Positions 53,198 to 62,124 of a stretch of 64,000 nucleotides of DNA are shown piece after piece. The notes under the pieces are model-generated. The model saw only the letters and a program-made list of their open reading frames with translations, was not told where the DNA came from and ran no database searches. The DNA comes from Streptomyces sp. NBC_01275 (GTDB lineage: Bacteria > Actinomycetota > Actinomycetes > Streptomycetales > Streptomycetaceae). The DNA lies in assembly GCF_026340655.1 (NCBI RefSeq), contig NZ_JAPEOZ010000001.1:3658001-3722000 (forward strand), written 5' to 3'. The position numbers and the translations under genes were made by a program. Each line of letters begins with the position of its first letter. Position 1 is the stretch's first letter.

Positions 53198-54981
53198 GCC
53201 TGGCCTCCGTCCTGGCCCTGCCCGTACGCCGGGTCGTGCGGGTGGGGCTGCGCCGGGTTCTCGAACGCGGACGCGTGGACGCCCCCGGCGCCCGGACCCG
53301 CCTGGTGCGGAATACGCGCCTCGTCCCCGTCCGTCTCACCGTCGCCGGCGGCATGCGCCTCGCGTTCGGCGACGACGTCCTGGACTGCCTGCAGGACGCC
53401 CCGGTAGCCGGAGCAGCGGCACAGGTTGCCGCACAGTGCCTGGCGGGCCTCCAGTTCCGACGGCGCCGGGTTGCCCTCCAGCAGGTCGTGCACGGTCATC
53501 GCCATGCCGGGCACGCAGAAGCCGCACTGCACCGCGCCGCACCGGGCGAGCGCCCGCTGCACGTCCGAGGGCTGCCCGTCGGCGGCCAGGCCCTCGACGG
53601 TGCGGATCTCGCTGCCGGCCGTGGTGACGGCCGGGACCAGGCAGGACGCGACGAGCCGGCCGTCGACCTGGACGTTGCAGGCCCCGCACTCGCCCTGCGA
53701 GCAGCCGTCCTTGGCGCCCGCGAGCCCGAGCCGCTCGCGCAGCACGTAGAGCAGCGACTCGCCGATCCAGGCGTCGGTGACGGGCCGGTCGGAGCCGTTG
53801 ACGCGCAGCGCGTAGGAGGCGAGGGGGTGTTCCTCGTTGAGCGCCGGGGGCGTGTCCTCGGCGGCCCGCGCGTCGCCGTCCGGTACGGCCTCGGAGGCCG
53901 CGTCGGGGACGGGCGGGGTGTCGCCGGGGGCGGTCTCGTCCGCGTGCCCGTCCGTGTGCGACGCGGGCGGCTGGACGGGCCCGTGAGCGGCCTCGGGGTC
54001 GCCGGAGGGCCCCGTGGAGGCCTCGGGCGCTTCGGGGGCCTCGGAGGCGGGCTGAGCGGCCTCCACGGGGGCCGGGAAGGGCTCCGCGGGCTCGCTCGTG
54101 GAACCGCCGTCCGCTGACCCGGCGTTCGGCGCGACCGTGTACGCCTCGGCGGAGATCTCGGGGGCGGGCGTGTCGAAGGCGGGGACGGCGAACGTCCCGG
54201 TCGCGTGGTTCTGCTCGGCGGGGTGCGGGGCGGCCGCCGGGTGACGGCCGGCCTCCTCGGCCGACGTCCGGTGCTCGGACGTCCGGTGCTCCGCCGTCCG
54301 GTGGTCCGGGGCCTCGTACCGCGCGGTCCCGTGCTCCGTCGGCCCACCCTGCGGCGTGTGTCCGAACGCGGGCGCGTCGGCCGTCTGGTCCGTCCGCGGG
54401 TCCCACGTCTGATCGGTCGTGCCCGTCGCCCAGGGTGCGGGCGCGCCGCCCGGCAGGGTCGCCGGAGGCGTTCCGCCCCACTGCTCGACCAGGGACGACG
54501 TGGTGAACTCGCCCGATTCGTCGGGCAGGTCGCCGCCGGCCACGGGGATCGACCACTGCCCGGTGACGTCGTGCCCGGGAGCGGGCTCCGGCGGCGCCGT
54601 GGTGTCGTCGAAGGTCCACTGGCCGGTCGAGCCGGGGTGGTACGTGAACCGGTCGTCGCCGATCGACTGGGGGCCGGTCGCCGGGGCGGGCCACTCGGCG
54701 CCGCCGGCCGGTGCGCCCCAGCCGGCGCCGGTCGCGCCCGGATCCGCGCCGGGGGGCGCCGCCGCTATCTGCGGCGGGACGTATCCGTGCCCGGGCGCGG
54801 CGAGCGGGCTGTCGCCGCGCGCGGCCAGCAGGGCGTCGATGCCGCCCTCGGGGAGTTTCACGAAGGCGGTGGCGCCGTCGTCGTAGTCGCCCTGGGGCAG
54901 CGGGTCCCAGCGGCTGCCGCCGGGCGGGGCGCCCTGTCCCGACCCCTGGCCGTGGTCGTTTCCGTGCTGGTCGTCGGTCAC
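53194..54981 (-). CDS. [2Fe-2S] subunit of the Mo hydroxylase with a long disordered N-terminus
   Basis: This 595-residue protein has an N-terminal part of 388 residues that is Pro/Ala/Gly/Glu/Thr-rich with no fold. From residue 389 (SYALRVNGSDRPV) comes the usual CoxS-type module: plant-type ferredoxin Cys cluster GCSQGECGACNVQVDGRLVASC, then the second cluster CGFCVPGMA ... CGNLCRCSGY. A 55-residue polar tail follows. Homologues are normally about 160 residues. The GTG start at 54981 overlaps the FAD subunit stop by 4 bases, so the extension is really in the transcript. It includes the short repeat DHRTAEHRTSEHRTS. Confidence 0.85.
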   Translation of the reverse strand: MTDDQHGNDHGQGSGQGAPPGGSRWDPLPQGDYDDGATAFVKLPEGGIDALLAARGDSPLAAPGHGYVPPQIAAAPPGADPGATGAGWGAPAGGAEWPAPATGPQSIGDDRFTYHPGSTGQWTFDDTTAPPEPAPGHDVTGQWSIPVAGGDLPDESGEFTTSSLVEQWGGTPPATLPGGAPAPWATGTTDQTWDPRTDQTADAPAFGHTPQGGPTEHGTARYEAPDHRTAEHRTSEHRTSAEEAGRHPAAAPHPAEQNHATGTFAVPAFDTPAPEISAEAYTVAPNAGSADGGSTSEPAEPFPAPVEAAQPASEAPEAPEASTGPSGDPEAAHGPVQPPASHTDGHADETAPGDTPPVPDAASEAVPDGDARAAEDTPPALNEEHPLASYALRVNGSDRPVTDAWIGESLLYVLRERLGLAGAKDGCSQGECGACNVQVDGRLVASCLVPAVTTAGSEIRTVEGLAADGQPSDVQRALARCGAVQCGFCVPGMAMTVHDLLEGNPAPSELEARQALCGNLCRCSGYRGVLQAVQDVVAEREAHAAGDGETDGDEARIPHQAGPGAGGVHASAFENPAQPHPHDPAYGQGQDGGQA

Positions 54982-55871
54982 GACAGCGCCCTCCCCAGTG
55001 CTCGTCGGGCCAGCGCGGCGACGGTGCGCCGCAGGTGCAGTACGGCGGGCGGAAGCTCGGGTACGACGCCGTCCACGCCCGGGGTCGGATCGGGGATGCA
55101 GGCGGCGGAGACGTACTCCCCGAAGGCGGTCAGCGCCTCGGGGACGATCGTGCGGCTGTTGTCCCAGTCGATGAGTCTGGCGACCCACTGCTCGGCGTCC
55201 AGGGGCCGCAGCGGCATCGGCGCTATGGCTCCGACGGCGCACCTGACGCCACGCCGGGCCGGGTCGAGGACGAGGGCCACGGAGGCCAGGGCGCGTCCGG
55301 GGCCCGTGCGGCCGGTCGCCTTCAGGAAGACCTGCGGCGCGTGCAGCAGCGGCACGCGCACGTACCCGATGAGTTCGCCGCCGCGCAGCATCTCCACGCC
55401 GGCCAGCAGGTGCGACACCGGGATCTCCCGGCGGGCCCCGCCCGGTCCCGCGATGATCAGGGTCGCTTCCAGGGCGGCCAGCACGGGCAGCGCGTCGCCC
55501 GTGGGGGCGGCCGAGGCGATGTTGCCGCCCAGGGTGCCCGCGTTGCGGATGTGCGGCGGGCCCGCGGCGCGCGCGGCGGCGGCGAGCGCCGGGATGAGGG
55601 CGGCGAAGTCGGGGCGGCCCATGCGCGCGTGCGTGAGTCCGGCGCCGAGCAGGGCGTGGCCGTCCTGGTACTGCCAGCCGCGGATCTCGCTGATCCGGCC
55701 GAGGCCGACCAGTCCGGCGGGCCTGAGCTGTCCGGAGTTGACGGCGGCCATCAGGTCGGTGCCGCCGGCCACCGGCACGGCGGCGGGCATGGCCGCCAGC
55801 GCCGCCACGGCCTCGTCCAGGGTCGTGGGCAGCGTGACGGCCTGCGCCGCCTGCGGTGCGTGCGTGCTCAA
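54978..55871 (-). CDS. FAD-binding subunit of the Mo hydroxylase
   Basis: This 297-residue CoxM/XdhB-type protein transfers electrons from the iron-sulfur clusters to an acceptor. VPVAGGTDLMAAVNSG and IRNAGTLGGNIASAAPTGD are the FAD pyrophosphate motifs. I place the start at TTG 55871 (LSTHAPQAAQAV) because AAGGGG lies ten bases upstream; a longer frame from 55961 has no ribosome site. It is the first gene of the operon. Confidence 0.8.
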   Translation of the reverse strand: MSTHAPQAAQAVTLPTTLDEAVAALAAMPAAVPVAGGTDLMAAVNSGQLRPAGLVGLGRISEIRGWQYQDGHALLGAGLTHARMGRPDFAALIPALAAAARAAGPPHIRNAGTLGGNIASAAPTGDALPVLAALEATLIIAGPGGARREIPVSHLLAGVEMLRGGELIGYVRVPLLHAPQVFLKATGRTGPGRALASVALVLDPARRGVRCAVGAIAPMPLRPLDAEQWVARLIDWDNSRTIVPEALTAFGEYVSAACIPDPTPGVDGVVPELPPAVLHLRRTVAALARRALGRALS

Positions 55872-56126
55872 AACCGGCTGCCCCTTCCCGCTGCCCCACC
55901 TGGTCCCACCTGTGCTGCCGTACGGTACGTGCTGACAGGGCGGACGTGGCAACTCTGGCACATGTTCGCAACACCCGAACGCGGGGGTCCGCTAGGAGGC
56001 ATTCGCCCACCTCACCGAGGAGATGGTCCGTTTTCATACGGCATCACCGGTGCGCGCGAATTGCCACTCTTCGGTGATCCTGCCGGGGTTTATCCGCAAG
56101 GTGACCTGGTGGGACGAGTCATCCGA

Positions 56127-57788
56127 TCACCTGCTCGGGGGCGGGCCGTCGATCGGGCGGCCGAGGACGCCGGGCCGCCGCTGCCACGGCCTGGGCCCGG
56201 CCGGCGGGCGGTAGCCGACCCCCAGGGCGTCGAGTCGCGCGTAGTGGGCCGTCATCCGCTCCTCGAAGCCGGCGAAGTCCCGCTGCGCCGGGGCGGGCAG
56301 GGCGCTCCAGGCGACCTCGGCGAAGGCGGCGAGCCGGGGGTGGGTCTGATAGTCCACGCGTGCGTGGTCCTCCATCGCCTCGGTCCAGACGTTGGCCTGC
56401 GTGCCCAGCACTCGCCCCGCCTCCGCCGCGCTCAGCTCCGGCGGAACGGGCTCGAAGCGGTAGACGTCCTCCAGGGTGCGCACGTAGCCGATCGGCACGG
56501 GCTCGTCCTCGCCGGCCGCCTGACGGTGGTCCAGGTACACCTGCTGCTCGGGGCACATGACGACGTCGTGGCCCGCGCGCGCGGCGGCGATCCCGCCCGC
56601 GTAGCCCCGCCAGGAGGACACGGCCGCGCCCTCCGCGAGCCCGCCCTCCAGAATCTCGTCCCAGCCGATGAGCCGACGCCCGCGCGCGGAGAGCCACTTG
56701 TCGAAGTGCCGGATGAACCACGACTGCAGTTCGTCCTCGTCGGCGAGTCCGAGTTCCTTGATGCGGGCCTGCGCGGCGGGCGAGCGCCGCCACTGGTCCT
56801 TCGGGCATTCGTCGCCGCCGACGTGAATGAACGCCGAGAACCCCGGGAACTGCGTGGCGTCCGCGGGGAACAGCTCCAGGACTTCCTCGAACACCCCCTC
56901 GTAGAAGCGCAGGGTGTTGTCAGTGGGGGCCAGTACGTTGGGGTTGACGCCCCAGGTGTCCCAGACGGAGAGGCGGGTGGTGTCGATGACGTCGGTGTTG
57001 CCGAGTTCCGGATACGCGGCGATCGCGGCCTGCGAGTGGCCCGGTACGTCGATTTCGGGGACGACGGCGATATGCCGCTCGGCGGCGTACGCGACGATCT
57101 CGCGGATGTCGTCCTGGGTGTAGTAGCCACCGTGCGGCTTCTCGTCCCACAGCGGTGAGGCCCGGTGACCGAATTTCGTCCGTGCACGCCAGGAGCCGAC
57201 CTCGGTCAGCCGGGGGCGCCGCTCGATCTGGATCCGCCAGCCCTGGTCGTCCGTCAGATGGAAGTGGAAGACGTTGAGTTTGTGCGCGGCCATCAGGTCC
57301 AGGTGGCGCAGGACGCCTTCCTTGGGCGTGAAGTGCCGGGCGACGTCGAGCATGAGGCCGCGCCAGCGGAAGCGGGGGGCGTCCTCGACGGTCACCTCCG
57401 GGAGGTCCCAGTCCTTTCCCGGGCGCAGGGGGGCCCGGCGGAAGGCGTCGGGGCCGAGGAGCTGCCGGAAGGTCTGCGCGCCCCAGAAGACGCCGGCCGC
57501 GCTGCCGCCCAGGATCAGGCGGTCCCAGCCGTCGATGACGACGCGGTAGCCCTCCGGGGGCAGTTCCGGGTCGATGGCCAGGGCGATGCGCCACTCGCTG
57601 TCACCGTGCTCCGGCAGGGGGAAGCCGGTCGCGGCGCCGACCGTCGCCCGCAGCCAGCGCGCGACGCCCTCGGTGCCGGGCCCGGCCTCCAGCCGGGTCT
57701 CCTCGTCCAGGCGGCTGAGGCCGGGCTGGTTCCAGGTGATGCGCCGGGGCGCGGGAATCAGATCTTCGGGAGAAGTCACGTCGATCAC
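56127..57788 (-). CDS. Cytoplasmic beta-N-acetylhexosaminidase (GH20)
   Basis: This 553-residue glycoside hydrolase removes terminal GlcNAc or GalNAc from oligosaccharides. The catalytic pair is Asp326-Glu327 in FIHVGGDECPKDQW, and HFHLTDDQGWRI and VPEIDVPGHSQAAI are the conserved GH20 motifs. No signal peptide or lipobox is seen, so it acts on imported material, fitting the ABC importer encoded upstream on the same strand. GTG 57788 is the likely start, with AAGGA seven bases upstream. It is the last gene of the operon. Confidence 0.93.
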   Translation of the reverse strand: MIDVTSPEDLIPAPRRITWNQPGLSRLDEETRLEAGPGTEGVARWLRATVGAATGFPLPEHGDSEWRIALAIDPELPPEGYRVVIDGWDRLILGGSAAGVFWGAQTFRQLLGPDAFRRAPLRPGKDWDLPEVTVEDAPRFRWRGLMLDVARHFTPKEGVLRHLDLMAAHKLNVFHFHLTDDQGWRIQIERRPRLTEVGSWRARTKFGHRASPLWDEKPHGGYYTQDDIREIVAYAAERHIAVVPEIDVPGHSQAAIAAYPELGNTDVIDTTRLSVWDTWGVNPNVLAPTDNTLRFYEGVFEEVLELFPADATQFPGFSAFIHVGGDECPKDQWRRSPAAQARIKELGLADEDELQSWFIRHFDKWLSARGRRLIGWDEILEGGLAEGAAVSSWRGYAGGIAAARAGHDVVMCPEQQVYLDHRQAAGEDEPVPIGYVRTLEDVYRFEPVPPELSAAEAGRVLGTQANVWTEAMEDHARVDYQTHPRLAAFAEVAWSALPAPAQRDFAGFEERMTAHYARLDALGVGYRPPAGPRPWQRRPGVLGRPIDGPPPSR

Positions 57789-57789
57789 C

Positions 57790-58635
57790 TCAGTCCTTGA
57801 CCGCTCCGCCCAGTCCGGAGACCAGCCGTCGCTGTACGAGTACGAAGAACACCAGCACCGGAACGGTCATCACCGTGGAGCCCGCCATCACGCCGCCCCA
57901 GTCCGGGTCGTCCGGCTTGAAGAAGACCAGCAGCGCCATCGGCAGGGTGGACTGCGAGGTGTCGCTGATGATGAAGGACTTGGCGAAGAGGAAGTCGTTC
58001 CAGGCGGAGATGAAGGAAAACACGCTCGTGGCCACCAGACCGGGCAGCACGAGCGGAAAAAGGATCTGCCACAGAAAGCGCGTACGGCTCGCCCCGTCGA
58101 GGTAGGCGGCCTCCTCCAGCGCCTCCGGGACGGCTTTCACGAAGCCCCTCAGCATCCAGATCGCGAAGGGCAGCGAGAAGGCGAGGTGAGGCAGGATCAG
58201 GGACCCCAGGGTGTTCAACAGGCCGAAGTCCCGCATGAGGAAGAACAAGGGGATCGTCAGCGCTTCCACGGGCACCATCTGGGCCACCAGGAACATGATC
58301 AGCAGGGTGGTCCGGAAGCGGAACCGGAATCGTGTGACGGCGGTCGCGGCGAGAAACGCGATGACCCCGGAGGCGATCACCACCGTGCCCGCGACGACAA
58401 GACTGTTGAGGAAGTAACGGCCGAATTCCTGCTGCCCGAACACGCGCCGGAAGGAATCCAGCGAGGGGTCGAGCGTCCAGGGTCGCGGCTCGCTCGACTC
58501 GATCTCCCCGGCCGGTTTGAAGGCGCTCAGCACCATCCAGTAGAGCGGGAAGGCGACGACGACGGCGACCAGCAGAGCGCAGGCCTCGGCGGCGAGCCGC
58601 CCGGGACGGGCCGTCAGGCCCCGCAGCGCGTTCAC
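57790..58635 (-). CDS. Carbohydrate ABC transporter permease (MalG/CUT1-like)
   Basis: This 281-residue permease has six helices. VPEALEEAAYLDGASRTRFLWQILFPLVLPGL is the EAA motif that docks with the ATPase, and SAWNDFLFAKSF follows. Its GTG start overlaps the stop of the other permease by 4 bases. It belongs to the CUT1 class for di- and oligosaccharides. No ATPase is encoded in this operon; in Streptomyces the shared MsiK ATPase usually serves such systems (established knowledge). Confidence 0.92.
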   Translation of the reverse strand: MNALRGLTARPGRLAAEACALLVAVVVAFPLYWMVLSAFKPAGEIESSEPRPWTLDPSLDSFRRVFGQQEFGRYFLNSLVVAGTVVIASGVIAFLAATAVTRFRFRFRTTLLIMFLVAQMVPVEALTIPLFFLMRDFGLLNTLGSLILPHLAFSLPFAIWMLRGFVKAVPEALEEAAYLDGASRTRFLWQILFPLVLPGLVATSVFSFISAWNDFLFAKSFIISDTSQSTLPMALLVFFKPDDPDWGGVMAGSTVMTVPVLVFFVLVQRRLVSGLGGAVKD

Positions 58636-59639
58636 AGTTCCTCCCCCTGCCGGCGCAGCAGCCGCAGGTACACCAGCGTCACGGCGAGCAGGATCACGAG
58701 CATCACGATGCCGATCGCCGAGCCGAGTCCGTACTGCGAGGACGCGAAGGCCTCTTGATAGGCGTAGACGTTGAGGACGAGGTTCTGGCCGGCGATTCCT
58801 CCGCCACCCGTCATCACATAGATCTGGGTGAAGACCTTGAAGTCCCAGATGACCGACTGGATGGTGACGACGGTCAGGATCGGCCGCAGCATCGGCGCGA
58901 GCACGGACCGCCAGATCCGCCACTGCGAGGCTCCGTCCAGCGAGGCGGCCTCCAGCACCTCGGCGGGGACGGCGCGGATCCCGGCGTAGACGGTGACCAT
59001 CACGAACGGGAAGGAGCACCAGACCACTTCGAGGAGCACCAGGAAGAAGGCGCTGTAGCGGCCGTACGTCCAGGAGTGGTCGCCGAGGCCGAGGACGCGG
59101 TTGACCGGCCCGAAGTCGGGGTCGAACAGCAGCAGCCAGACCGTGGACCCGGTGACCGCCGGGGTGGCCCAGGCCCCCAGCGCGGCCAGCATCAGCGCAA
59201 GCCGCGGCACGGCCCGCACCCGCGTGAGCAGCACGGCGAGCGCACACCCGACGGCGAGCGTGGACACCACACAGGCCGCCGCGAACACGACCGTCGACGC
59301 CAGCACCTGCCAGAACTGGTCGTCGGCGAAGACGTCGGCGTAGTTCCCGACCCCCCGGAACACGGTCGGCCGACCACCGCTGACCTGGGCTTGGGTGTAC
59401 CGGAAGAGAGAGATCAACCCGAGTTGATAGACCGGGTAGGCGAGCAGGGCGGCGAGGACGACAAGGGCAGGAGCAAGATAGAGCCAGGGAACTCCGTGAC
59501 CGCGCGAGCGCTGTCCCGCCAGGGGGCGCGGGGCTGTGTCGAAGGTGCGGCTACCGGCGTGTGGGCGCGACCAGCCACGACGGCCCCGCGGTCGTCCACG
59601 CTCCACAACCCCCGAGCCGCTGGGCGTACCCCCCGTCAC
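58632..59639 (-). CDS. Carbohydrate ABC transporter permease (MalF/CUT1-like)
   Basis: This 335-residue permease has about six helices, a longer cytoplasmic N-terminus of about 50 residues, and the EAA motif VPAEVLEAASLDGASQWRIWRSVLAPMLRPIL. It starts with GTG inside the stop of the binding-protein gene (GTGA) and overlaps the second permease by 4 bases, forming a translationally coupled set. Likely substrates are chitobiose or N-acetylglucosamine oligomers by context (inference). Confidence 0.9.
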   Translation of the reverse strand: MTGGTPSGSGVVERGRPRGRRGWSRPHAGSRTFDTAPRPLAGQRSRGHGVPWLYLAPALVVLAALLAYPVYQLGLISLFRYTQAQVSGGRPTVFRGVGNYADVFADDQFWQVLASTVVFAAACVVSTLAVGCALAVLLTRVRAVPRLALMLAALGAWATPAVTGSTVWLLLFDPDFGPVNRVLGLGDHSWTYGRYSAFFLVLLEVVWCSFPFVMVTVYAGIRAVPAEVLEAASLDGASQWRIWRSVLAPMLRPILTVVTIQSVIWDFKVFTQIYVMTGGGGIAGQNLVLNVYAYQEAFASSQYGLGSAIGIVMLVILLAVTLVYLRLLRRQGEEL

Positions 59640-60928
59640 CCGGCGGAGCCGAACGCGTCGTCCATCTTCTTTGCCGCTTCCTTCGAAGCGGCAGCCACGC
59701 TCTTCTTCCCGCTGACGACCTCCTGCAGCATGGTCGGCACGACCAACGAGGAGTCGATCTGCGACCACGCGGGCGAGGCGGGCACGAACTCGGTGCCCGC
59801 GGCCAGCGTCTGCACGAACGGCTTCACGAACGGCTCCTTCGCGGCAGCCGTGTCCCGGACGTCGGTGAACGTCGGCAGAAAGCCCATCGCGTCGAAGAGC
59901 GACGCCTGCGTCTTCTTGGCGGAGAGGGCCTCCATCAGCTGGACGGCGAGCGTCCGATGCGAAGTGCTCTTCAGGACACCTATGTTGTTGCCGCCCGCGA
60001 ACGCCGGCGCGATCGACCCGGCCGTGACACCCGGCAGCGGCACGACCGCGTAGTCGCCCTTCACCTTGCCCGCCTCCACGGCGGTGTGGCTGAAGTCGCC
60101 GCCGATCGCCATGCCCGCCTTGCCGGCGGCGAACGCGGTGATGGTGTCGTTGCCGCCCATGCCCGCGCACTTGGCGGCGGGACAGTTGTCGTCGGAGAAG
60201 AGGGAGGTGTACGCCTTGATGCCCTTCTGGGCGGCCGCGCTGTCGATGGCGGCGGCGTACGAGCCGTTCTTGCCGGTGGCGAGTTCGCCGCCGTTGGCCC
60301 AGACGAAGGGCATCGCGCCGTAGGTGTAGGCGCCGCCGACGACCAGGCCGTACAGGTCGGGCTCGGCGGCGCGGATCTTGCGGGCGGTCGTCGCCAGCTC
60401 GGCCATGGTCCTGGGGACGGTGAGGCCGAGTTCCTTGAAGACGTCCGTGCGGTAGTAGAGGGCGCGGACGCCTACGTAGAAGGGGGCGCCGTAGAGCTTG
60501 CCGTCGACGGTGACGGACTGTCTGGCGGTGGGGTCGGTGTCCTTGGACTCGCTCCAGTCGGCGAAGTCCTGGGTGACGTCGAGGAGTCCGCCGTCATGGA
60601 CGTAGCCCGCGGTGTCGGTGTTGCCGTACTCCATGACGTCGGGGGCGGACTTGGGGTCGTTGAAGGCGGCCTTGACGCGCTGGGCGCGGGTGTCGATCGG
60701 GATGTACTCGACGTCGACCTCGGTGTTTTCGTGGGCCTTCTCGAAGGCGGCGACCACGGAGTCGACGACCTTCTCCTTCGGCTTGTTGCCGACCTCCTGG
60801 AAGAGCCACACCCGCACTGTGCCGGTCTTCTCGTCCTTGTCGGAGGAGGAGTTGTCGGAGGTCTGGGGGGCGCAGCCGGCGACGACGACGGCGGCCAGGA
60901 GAACGGCGAGTCGGGGGGCGAGCTTCAT
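59636..60928 (-). CDS. Carbohydrate ABC transporter substrate-binding lipoprotein
   Basis: This 430-residue lipoprotein has lipobox VVAGC with Cys19. The mature protein is a CUT1-type (MalE-like) sugar binder: VEYIPIDTRAQRVKAAFNDPKSAPDVMEYGNTD and GIKAYTSLFSDDNC, with TVWLFQEVGNKPKEKVVDSVVAAFEK preceding. The ATG at 60928 is preceded by GGAGG at the right distance. It is the first gene of the GH20/ABC operon. Confidence 0.92.
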   Translation of the reverse strand: MKLAPRLAVLLAAVVVAGCAPQTSDNSSSDKDEKTGTVRVWLFQEVGNKPKEKVVDSVVAAFEKAHENTEVDVEYIPIDTRAQRVKAAFNDPKSAPDVMEYGNTDTAGYVHDGGLLDVTQDFADWSESKDTDPTARQSVTVDGKLYGAPFYVGVRALYYRTDVFKELGLTVPRTMAELATTARKIRAAEPDLYGLVVGGAYTYGAMPFVWANGGELATGKNGSYAAAIDSAAAQKGIKAYTSLFSDDNCPAAKCAGMGGNDTITAFAAGKAGMAIGGDFSHTAVEAGKVKGDYAVVPLPGVTAGSIAPAFAGGNNIGVLKSTSHRTLAVQLMEALSAKKTQASLFDAMGFLPTFTDVRDTAAAKEPFVKPFVQTLAAGTEFVPASPAWSQIDSSLVVPTMLQEVVSGKKSVAAASKEAAKKMDDAFGSAG

Positions 60929-60945
60929 GGAGCGTTCCTCCGGAC

Positions 60946-60966
60946 ATGCGTTGCAACATACGCAAT
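60946..60966. promoter_or_regulatory. Palindromic sequence upstream of the sugar-importer operon
   Basis: ATGCGTTGCAACATACGCAAT contains the inverted arms TGCGT and ACGCA around TGCAACAT, at 18-38 bases before the binding-protein start, a plausible operator position. Confidence 0.4.
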
Positions 60967-61023
60967 GGACGTTTCGCTCTGCACAACACAACGGAGGCTA
61001 GGGACTCCATGAACATCTCCACA

Positions 61024-61039
61024 AGAGGTCTCAACCACT
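61024..61039. promoter_or_regulatory. Candidate DasR box upstream of the GH20/ABC operon
   Basis: AGAGGTCTCAACCACT shares 13 of 16 bases with the first nagE2 dre. It lies about 96 bases before the binding-protein start, which would link this operon to the DasR regulon. The centre is not the canonical CTAG/CTACA. Confidence 0.5.
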
Positions 61040-61059
61040 TCGTGACACGCGAGACGAGA

Positions 61060-61095
61060 TACAAGACGACCTACAAGACGACCTACAAGACGGCA
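61060..61095. repeat. 12-bp tandem repeat, three copies
   Basis: TACAAGACGACC twice, then TACAAGACGGCA, between the candidate operator and the DUF3039 terminator. Confidence 0.8.
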
Positions 61096-61100
61096 TGCAA

Positions 61101-61140
61101 GAGGCCCTCGGGGCGCGGTACATCGCGCCCCGAGGGCCTC
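61101..61140 (-). terminator. Terminator of the DUF3039 gene
   Basis: GAGGCCCTCGGGGCGCG and its exact complement form a 17-bp stem with a six-base loop, 73 bases beyond the DUF3039 stop. Confidence 0.85.
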
Positions 61141-61144
61141 ACAC

Positions 61145-61210
61145 GATCAGACGGGCCGGTCAGACGGCCTGATCAGACGGGCCGGTCAGACGGACCGGTC
61201 AGACGGACCG
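61145..61210. repeat. TCAGACGG-type tandem repeat, five units
   Basis: Five units of 12-14 bases built around TCAGACGG(G/A)CCG follow the DUF3039 stop. Confidence 0.75.
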
Positions 61211-61212
61211 GC

Positions 61213-61512
61213 CTACTTGTCGCCGCCCTTGCCCTTGTCGTCGCCGCCGCCGATGCCCATGGACTCGAAGATCTCCTTGCACATGGGGCACACGGGGTAC
61301 TTCTTCGGGTCGCGGCCAGGCACCCAGACCTTGCCGCACAGCGCCACGACGGGCGTCCCGTCCAGGGCGCTCGCCATGATCTTGTCCTTCTGGACGTAGT
61401 GGGCGAAGCGCTCGTGGTCCCCGTCGCCGTGCGACACCTGCGGCGTCGGCTCTACGAGGGTCCCCGTCCCAGTGCCTCGCTGGGGCTGGGTCTCAGGCTC
61501 AAGAGTGCTCAT
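61213..61512 (-). CDS. DUF3039 protein with a zinc-ribbon-like motif
   Basis: The 99-residue acidic protein has ALCGKVWVPGRDPKKYPVCPMCKEIFE, a Cys/Cys-x2-Cys arrangement likely to bind zinc, with an HFERFAHYVQKDKI segment before it. The family is conserved across actinobacteria but uncharacterised. The ATG at 61512 is preferred over one three codons earlier. A tandem-repeat tract and a terminator follow. Confidence 0.85.
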   Translation of the reverse strand: MSTLEPETQPQRGTGTGTLVEPTPQVSHGDGDHERFAHYVQKDKIMASALDGTPVVALCGKVWVPGRDPKKYPVCPMCKEIFESMGIGGGDDKGKGGDK

Positions 61513-61542
61513 AACCACCAAGAGTACTGAAGCTCACAACGG

Positions 61543-62124
61543 TCAGTTCAGCGAAGGGTCGTCCGGGTACGTCGCCACCATCGCCAGCTCGCTGCGCTGG
61601 CGGCGCAGCACCTCGCGCCAGAGTCTCTCCGGGGACGGGGACGAGACGTCGCCGGGCTCGGACTCCACTACGTACCAGGCGCCCTCCACCAGCTCGTCCT
61701 CCAGCTGGCCGGGGCCCCAGCCGGCGTACCCGGCGAAGATTCTCAACGAGCCCAGGGCGGAGGCGAGCAGCTCCGGCGGGGCCTCCAGGTCGACGAGGCC
61801 GATCGCGCCGTGCACCCGCCGCCAGCCGAGCGGGGCGCGCTCGGCCAGGGTGCCGCCGGGGATCACCGCGACGCCCAGCGCGGAGTCGAGGGAGACCGGG
61901 CCGCCCTGGAAGACGACGCCGGGCTCGCCGGTGAGGGACGCCCAGCCCTCGAGGATGTCGCTCACGCCCACCGGGGTGGGGCGGTTGAGGACGACACCGA
62001 GGGAGCCCTCCTCGTCGTGGTCGAGAAGGAGCACCACCGCGCGGTCGAAGTTCGGGTCCGCCAGGGCGGGCGTTGCCACGAGCAGCCGCCCTGTGAGCGA
62101 GGACACCTCGGTCATGCCAGACAT
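61543..62124 (-). CDS. YqgE/AlgH (UPF0301) family protein
   Basis: The 193-residue protein has TGRLLVATPALADPNFDRAVVLLLDHDEEGSLGVVLNRPT and VFQGGPVSL as signature motifs, and GWGPGQLEDELVEGAWYVV in the second half. The biochemical role of YqgE/AlgH is unknown, although it has been linked to regulation in other bacteria. The ATG at 62124 has AGGGG four bases upstream. It is divergent from murA, with 277 bases between. Confidence 0.9.
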   Translation of the reverse strand: MSGMTEVSSLTGRLLVATPALADPNFDRAVVLLLDHDEEGSLGVVLNRPTPVGVSDILEGWASLTGEPGVVFQGGPVSLDSALGVAVIPGGTLAERAPLGWRRVHGAIGLVDLEAPPELLASALGSLRIFAGYAGWGPGQLEDELVEGAWYVVESEPGDVSSPSPERLWREVLRRQRSELAMVATYPDDPSLN

